DNA from: Sva-07 sp963728195
Lineage (GTDB): Bacteria; Actinomycetota; Acidimicrobiia; Acidimicrobiales; Ilumatobacteraceae
Assembly: GCA_963728195.1 (NCBI GenBank)
Contig: CAVSIX010000007.1
Location: forward strand, 62,001-126,000
DNA: 64,000 nucleotides
Reading direction: 5' to 3'
The notes under the pieces were generated by a model. That model saw nothing but the letters and a program-made list of their open reading frames with translations, did not search any database and was not told the origin of the DNA. Position numbers and translations under genes: made by a program. The number at the start of each line of letters is the position of its first letter. The first letter of the stretch is position 1. This document shows positions 60,309 through 64,000 of this stretch, piece by piece.

Positions 60309-61133
60309 GTGAGCGATGTCCCTCCCCCGCCGCACGACGAGTCGTCGTCGACTCCGCCGCCACCGCAACCGTCACCCCCACCGCCGCCACCACCACCGAG
60401 TGGCTTGACCCCGCCGCCCGGCTACGTGGCCTATCAGGGACACCCGACGCCGACGAGTGGCGTGCGTCGCGTGGGCGGCCTGGCAACGCCGATCATCGTG
60501 GCGACTGCCATCGTGGCGGCAGGCACCCTCCTCGGCGCCTTCCTCTCTGCGAGCATCACGAGCGATGCCGCCGACTTCCTGGCCGGCAGCATCAGCCAGA
60601 GCGAGTTCGAGGATTCGCTGGTGGCGCTCAACACCGTGCAGTTGCTCGTGAGCGTCGCCACGCTGGCCACCGGTGTCCTCACGATCGTGTGGATGTTCCG
60701 GATCGCCTCGAACGTGCGGGCATTCGGTCGGGCGACGACGTGGAGTCCGCTGTTCGCGATCTTCGGCTGGTTCCTGCCGCCGCTCGTGCTCTACGTCATC
60801 CCGTTCCTCGTGCTGCGCGAGTTGTGGAAGGCGTCGGAGCCGACGGTGGTCGACGGCACCGACAGCTGGAAGCGAACGCCCGACAACCCGGTGCTGTGGG
60901 TGTGGTTCGTGCTGTTCGGCATCCTGCCGGCGGTCGTGTTCGCCGTGCAGGTCGGCTCGCTCGCCACCGGAGGGCTCGCCACCGGCGACATCGAATCTGT
61001 CGCCGAGAGCCTCGACGACTTCGGTGCGATCGGCTGGCTGTCCGCAGTGCTGAACGTGGCTGCCGCGATCGTGTGGATCCGGTTCGTCCGCCAGTTGACA
61101 CAGCGCCACAAGCAGTTGACGAACGAGGTCTGA
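60309..61133 (+). CDS. DUF4328 membrane protein with Pro-rich N-terminus
   Basis: 274 aa from a GTG at 60309 (GTG at 60300 also possible). Residues 4-40 are a Pro/Ser-rich tail, followed by four to six hydrophobic segments (TPIIVATAIVAAGTLLGAFL, VQLLVSVATLATGVLTIVWM, SPLFAIFGWFLPPLVLYVIP, VLFGILPAVVFAVQVG) with the DUF4328 mark RIASNVRAFGRATTWSPLFA and VLRELWKASEP. Actinobacterial family of unknown function. Confidence 0.85.
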   Translation: MSDVPPPPHDESSSTPPPPQPSPPPPPPPPSGLTPPPGYVAYQGHPTPTSGVRRVGGLATPIIVATAIVAAGTLLGAFLSASITSDAADFLAGSISQSEFEDSLVALNTVQLLVSVATLATGVLTIVWMFRIASNVRAFGRATTWSPLFAIFGWFLPPLVLYVIPFLVLRELWKASEPTVVDGTDSWKRTPDNPVLWVWFVLFGILPAVVFAVQVGSLATGGLATGDIESVAESLDDFGAIGWLSAVLNVAAAIVWIRFVRQLTQRHKQLTNEV

Positions 61134-61155
61134 AGGAGCAACCTGGGCACCGCTC

Positions 61156-61626
61156 ATGAGCAACGCCGACATCATCTACCTGGTTCGACACGCCAAAGCG
61201 GGCGAGCGACGGGTCTGGGAGGGTGACGACGAGGCGCGCCCGTTGAGCAAGCACGGCTGGAAGCAGTCCGAGGCGATCGCCGAGCGTCTCGCCGACAAGG
61301 GAGCGGCGTCGCTGTACTCGAGCCCGTACGTCCGATGCATGCAGACCTTGGAACCGTTGGCGCAACGCCTCGGGGTCGAGATCGAGGAGGACCGCCGGCT
61401 CTACGAGGGCGAGCCGTTCGAGCCGGTCCTCGAGCTGCTCGGCGACGTTGCGACCGGCGCCGTGCTCTGCAGCCACGGCGACATCGTTCCCGAGGTGATC
61501 CAGGCGCTCGCCCGACGGGGCATGGAGGTCCAGACCAGCCCCGACTGGCGCAAGGCCACCATCTGGGTGCTCAAGCGCAAGGGCGACCGCATCACCAAGG
61601 GCAAGGTCTGGCCGCCACCGTCCTGA
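61156..61626 (+). CDS. sixA: SixA-type phosphohistidine phosphatase
   Basis: 156 aa. The histidine-phosphatase motif reads LVRHAKAGERRVW with catalytic His 12, then LSKHGWKQSEAIAERLADKG, the second Arg in SSPYVRCMQTLEPL, and the second His in VLCSHGDIVPEVI. Short form without extra domains, like SixA, which removes phosphate from histidine in phosphorelay proteins. Followed by a pair of palindromic repeats. Confidence 0.88.
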   Translation: MSNADIIYLVRHAKAGERRVWEGDDEARPLSKHGWKQSEAIAERLADKGAASLYSSPYVRCMQTLEPLAQRLGVEIEEDRRLYEGEPFEPVLELLGDVATGAVLCSHGDIVPEVIQALARRGMEVQTSPDWRKATIWVLKRKGDRITKGKVWPPPS

Positions 61627-61643
61627 CCCGAAGACCGCCCGAG

Positions 61644-61744
61644 CGATGAGCGAACCGACCGAATACCGGCCCTTCGCTCATCGCAACCACCGACCCCAGC
61701 CGAGCGATGAGCGAACCGACCGAATACCGGCCCTTCGCTCATCG
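61644..61744. repeat. Tandem pair of 61-bp-spaced palindromic repeats (family CGATGAGC), locus 2
   Basis: Two identical 40-base elements (61644-61683 and 61705-61744), each with perfect 11-bp ends CGATGAGCGAA and TTCGCTCATCG around an 18-base centre, 61 bases apart. Same family and period as 55737-55850; here between two convergent genes. Confidence 0.85.
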
Positions 61745-61748
61745 GAGG

Positions 61749-62507
61749 TCAGTTGGCGGAGCGGATCTCGTCGGCGAAACTGGCCACGAGGGAGGCGACC
61801 TCACCCGGCGGGTTGCTGGCTTCGCAGCGCTCGATGTGCGGCAGGGCCGCGGCGGCGTCGCCGCGGAACTGGTACTCGACGATCGCGAGGAAGCACTGCG
61901 GATCGGCATAGTCGGGCTCGATCTCGGTCGCCTGATCCAAGGCCAACACCGCGGCGTCGTAGCGTTCGGCGGCGCCGGTCTGATCGGGGTTCTGGCGGGT
62001 GAGCAGCGCGAGCGTCCAACCGAAATAGGCGACCGCCTCGGCGTTCTCGCGGCCACGAGCGCGTTCCATGTCGATCACTTCGGCGAACAGGGCGTTGGCC
62101 GTGGAGAAATCGCCCGAACCCATCGCGTCGCGGGCGTTGGTGAGCACGATGCGCGACTCGTCGCCGGGGGTCAGCCCGGTGATCTCCTGACCCGATGAGC
62201 GCTCGCCCCAGGCACCCGCCAGCACGAAGCCGACCGCGACCGATCCGACGACCACGGCCGCCGCGACGGCGATGGCCCGGCTCCACCGGCGAGGGGGACG
62301 TGCAGGAAGTTCACCGCGACCCTGCTCGATCTGGCGCAACACGTTGGCCGCTCGGACCGTGTAACCGTCCTTCAGCGTGCGGTAGTCGAGGTCGTCGACG
62401 TCGCCGGCATCGTGCTCACGCTCGAGATCGGTGAGCGACCGCAGCAGGAATCGACGTTCCTCCTCGAGCGCAGCGAGGCGATCGAGCTTCGTCCCGCTCG
62501 CCGTCAT
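61749..62507 (-). CDS. CcmI-like TPR protein of cytochrome c maturation
   Basis: 252 aa. An N-terminal helix region (LAALEEERRFLLRSLTDLER and DGDVDDLDYRTLKDGYT), one membrane segment (about 75-97, IAVAAAVVVGSVAVGFVLAG), then TPR-like helices (ARDAMGSGDFSTANALFAEV, AERYDAAVLALDQATEIEPD, YADPQCFLAIVEYQFRGDAA). The layout matches CcmI/CycH, which hands apocytochrome c to the heme ligation complex. It overlaps ccmH by four bases. Sequence alone leaves room for a generic TPR protein; context supports CcmI. Confidence 0.82.
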   Translation of the reverse strand: MTASGTKLDRLAALEEERRFLLRSLTDLEREHDAGDVDDLDYRTLKDGYTVRAANVLRQIEQGRGELPARPPRRWSRAIAVAAAVVVGSVAVGFVLAGAWGERSSGQEITGLTPGDESRIVLTNARDAMGSGDFSTANALFAEVIDMERARGRENAEAVAYFGWTLALLTRQNPDQTGAAERYDAAVLALDQATEIEPDYADPQCFLAIVEYQFRGDAAAALPHIERCEASNPPGEVASLVASFADEIRSAN

Positions 62508-63007
62508 CGCCCACTGTCCTCGCGATCGGCCGCCAGAGCCGCTTCGACGAGCGCCCGGTCGGCATCGGTCGGGTCGGACACCTCGCCGGCTTCACGCTTC
62601 CAGCGTCGGAACACCACGACGAGTGCCGCGAGACCACATGCAAATGCCACCGCGGGCAACACCCACACGAGCGCGTCGAAGCCGCTCGATTTCGGTACGA
62701 GCAGCACGTCGGCGCCGTAGCGCGTCTCGATGAAGGCGATGATCTCCGCGTCGTCGAGGTCGTTCTCCGACACGAGGTCGGCGATCTGGTTGCGCAGCGC
62801 AACGGAGGCATTGTTCTGCGACTCGAACACGCTCTCGCCGTCGCAGATCGGACAGGCGACCCGCTTGGCGATCTCGTCGATGCGGTCGCTCTGGCTCTCC
62901 GGACCCGAGTCGCGGGTGGCGCCGACGGCGAGGAAGCCGGCGACGACGAAGATCAGCAGCACCCAGCCCGGCCACCGTTTGGCACGTCGGTTCAGCTCGC
63001 TCGGCAT
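62504..63007 (-). CDS. ccmH: Cytochrome c maturation protein CcmH
   Basis: 167 aa from the ATG at 63007 (TGATG overlap with the thioredoxin gene). Membrane helix near 13-30, then the CcmH motif RVACPICDGESVFESQNNAS with the redox Cys pair, a helical bundle (NQIADLVSENDLDDAEIIAF, RYGADVLLVPKS), and a second membrane helix (110-135). It keeps apocytochrome heme-site thiols reduced. Confidence 0.93.
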   Translation of the reverse strand: MPSELNRRAKRWPGWVLLIFVVAGFLAVGATRDSGPESQSDRIDEIAKRVACPICDGESVFESQNNASVALRNQIADLVSENDLDDAEIIAFIETRYGADVLLVPKSSGFDALVWVLPAVAFACGLAALVVVFRRWKREAGEVSDPTDADRALVEAALAADREDSGR

Positions 63008-63624
63008 CAGCCGTACTGCTCCCGGAACTGCCGCAGGATCGAGTTGAGCTGCTCGGCGGTGACCTCGGAGATCAGGCGCAGCTGGACCACACCGCTCGGA
63101 TCGACGATCCAGGTCTCGGGCACCTGCGCCACGCCGAACGCCACGGGGAACTCGTCGCCCTCGGAGTAGATCGCCGGCCAATCGCCGCCGTTCTCGTCGA
63201 AGAACGCCTCGATCTCGTCCTGCTCACCCCGCGTGATCACCGAATACAACTCGGCTCCGTCGGTGCCGAGCGTCGCCTGGTCGTCCGAGAACGCGACCAG
63301 TTCGGGATGTTCTCGGATGCACGGCACACACGTCGGGTCGAAGAAGTTGAGCACCACCCAGCTGCCCTTGCGACGTGACAGGTCGAACGACGTGCCGTCG
63401 GAGAGCGTGCCGGTCGCCTCGGGAGCGGGCCGGCCGATCAACGGCGAATCGGCGCTGGTGCCACCGTCGTCGGGCGATGCCCCGGCGAGCACGACGAACA
63501 GTCCCACCATCACCACCGCGATCACGCCGACCACCAGCGGCGCCACCAAGCGGCGTCGACCGCCGGTGGTGTCGTCGCCGTCGGGCACGTCGGCCGTCGC
63601 CGTGTCGTCGAGCACGTCGCTCAC
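63007..63624 (-). CDS. Thioredoxin-like protein of cytochrome c biogenesis (TlpA/DsbE type)
   Basis: 205 aa from a GTG at 63624. One N-terminal membrane helix (about 27-48), then the TlpA fold: PAPEATGTLSDGTSFDLSRR, the active site WVVLNFFDPTCVPCIREHPE with CVPC, and PETWIVDPSGVVQLRLISEV with the cis-Pro region. It would carry electrons to CcmH or the heme-site thiols outside the membrane. Overlaps ccmF by four bases and ccmH by one. Confidence 0.92.
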   Translation of the reverse strand: MSDVLDDTATADVPDGDDTTGGRRRLVAPLVVGVIAVVMVGLFVVLAGASPDDGGTSADSPLIGRPAPEATGTLSDGTSFDLSRRKGSWVVLNFFDPTCVPCIREHPELVAFSDDQATLGTDGAELYSVITRGEQDEIEAFFDENGGDWPAIYSEGDEFPVAFGVAQVPETWIVDPSGVVQLRLISEVTAEQLNSILRQFREQYG

Positions 63625-64000
63625 ACCGGCACCGGTTCGTCTCGGTCGGCGTCGTGGCCGTCGAGCGCGCCCTCGACTGCGATCGGTGCGGACACCGGAT
63701 CGATGGCGACACGCCGACGGCTCCCAGGGAATGCGGCCAGCAGCGTGCCGATCGCCATGATGGCCCCGCCGAGCCACAGCCACAGGATCATCGGCTTGAT
63801 GAACACCCGGATCGTGGCTTCGGTGTCACCGGCGGCGGCCCCCTGGCCGAGCGTGAGGTAGATGTCCTCGTTCCACCCGGTGCGCACGGACGGCGTGCCG
63901 ATGTCGGCGCCCATGTTGAGGTACGTGGTCGTCGCCGGGCGGTACGCCTGCTCGCCGTCGAGGACGACGTTGGCGGCGATCCGACGTTCGCTGCCACGAT
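63621..64000 (-). CDS. ccmF: Heme lyase/transport protein CcmF, C-terminal part
   Basis: Only the last 126 codons are in the window; the gene runs off the right edge. The visible part reads ANVVLDGEQAYRPATTTYLN, then IGTPSVRTGWNEDIYLTLGQ, a last membrane helix MILWLWLGGAIMAIGTLLAA and a charged tail. This is the usual C-terminus of CcmF, which attaches heme to cytochrome c. With tlpA, ccmH and the CcmI-like gene it forms a system I-type maturation operon read leftward. Confidence 0.9.
   Translation of the reverse strand, partial: RGSERRIAANVVLDGEQAYRPATTTYLNMGADIGTPSVRTGWNEDIYLTLGQGAAAGDTEATIRVFIKPMILWLWLGGAIMAIGTLLAAFPGSRRRVAIDPVSAPIAVEGALDGHDADRDEPVPV

Noticed and set aside
55737..61744. 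Short CRISPR arrays
   Set aside because: Only two copies at each site, each repeat is itself a long palindrome, centres differ between loci, and no cas genes are nearby.

Overview
The window is very GC-rich and gene-dense, with frequent GTG starts, many 1- or 4-base stop/start overlaps, and several promoters that appear to sit directly on the start codon (leaderless mRNAs). Together with F420-type enzymes (an LLM-class and a Ddn-class protein), a small family-A DNA polymerase, a DUF4328 membrane protein and an IclR (NdgR/LeuR-type) gene divergent from leuCD, this points to an Actinomycetota chromosome. Class Acidimicrobiia (Ilumatobacter-like) is my best guess, from protein flavour only. I saw no tRNA, rRNA, CRISPR array, IS element or prophage head genes.

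Region 1 (1-11983) is an extracellular contractile injection system (eCIS, Afp/PVC-like). On the minus strand, reading right to left, it holds a DUF4280 PAAR-like tip, the sheath, two tube proteins, a tail-assembly pair, a third tube-like protein, a 955-aa DUF4157 protein, a LysM baseplate protein, a VgrG-like spike, a gp25-like wedge and the start of a baseplate-J protein cut by the window edge. The AAA+ ATPase is divergent on the plus strand. The sheath and first tube genes carry about ten frame breaks within 1.9 kb, while everything around them is intact.

Region 2 (12071-21774, minus) has an aldehyde dehydrogenase, a MerR/CopA/CopZ metal-efflux operon with a clear MerR operator, and a tightly spaced run cimA - hypothetical - AlkA-like glycosylase - secreted protein - galT. 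cimA is preceded by a small peptide with three Ile codons and two strong hairpins, a textbook-style attenuator.

Region 3 (21885-24045) holds the most striking element: about 700 nt on the plus strand with no credible protein, a good promoter, at least nine UUCG- or GNRA-capped hairpins, a three-way junction and an intrinsic terminator. I read this as a large structured non-coding RNA that I cannot assign to a known class. A frame-broken LLM-family gene follows, flanked by two 55-nt palindromes.

Region 4 (24046-44741) holds leuB-ilvE, a second secreted paralogue, greA, a hydrolase, an ABC1 kinase, an FKBP lipoprotein, a LysM-M23 peptidase, the nadA-nadB-MOSC-nadC operon, the IclR regulator divergent from leuCD, small membrane and redox proteins, and a DEAD-box helicase.

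Region 5 (44813-64000) starts with a Leu-rich leader peptide and attenuator before leuA, then a sunset-domain protein, ferredoxin, pyrF (frame-broken), serA, a GNAT - enolase-superfamily - SCP2 cluster, a SufR-like regulator divergent from mrp, a minimal zincin, the DNA polymerase, a PAS-GAF-SpoIIE phosphatase, sixA, and a cytochrome c maturation operon leaving the right edge. Branched-chain amino acid synthesis is a recurring theme (cimA, ilvE, leuA, leuB, leuC, leuD), with peptide attenuators at cimA and leuA and a palindromic operator at leuCD. Three families of dispersed palindromic repeats sit between genes.
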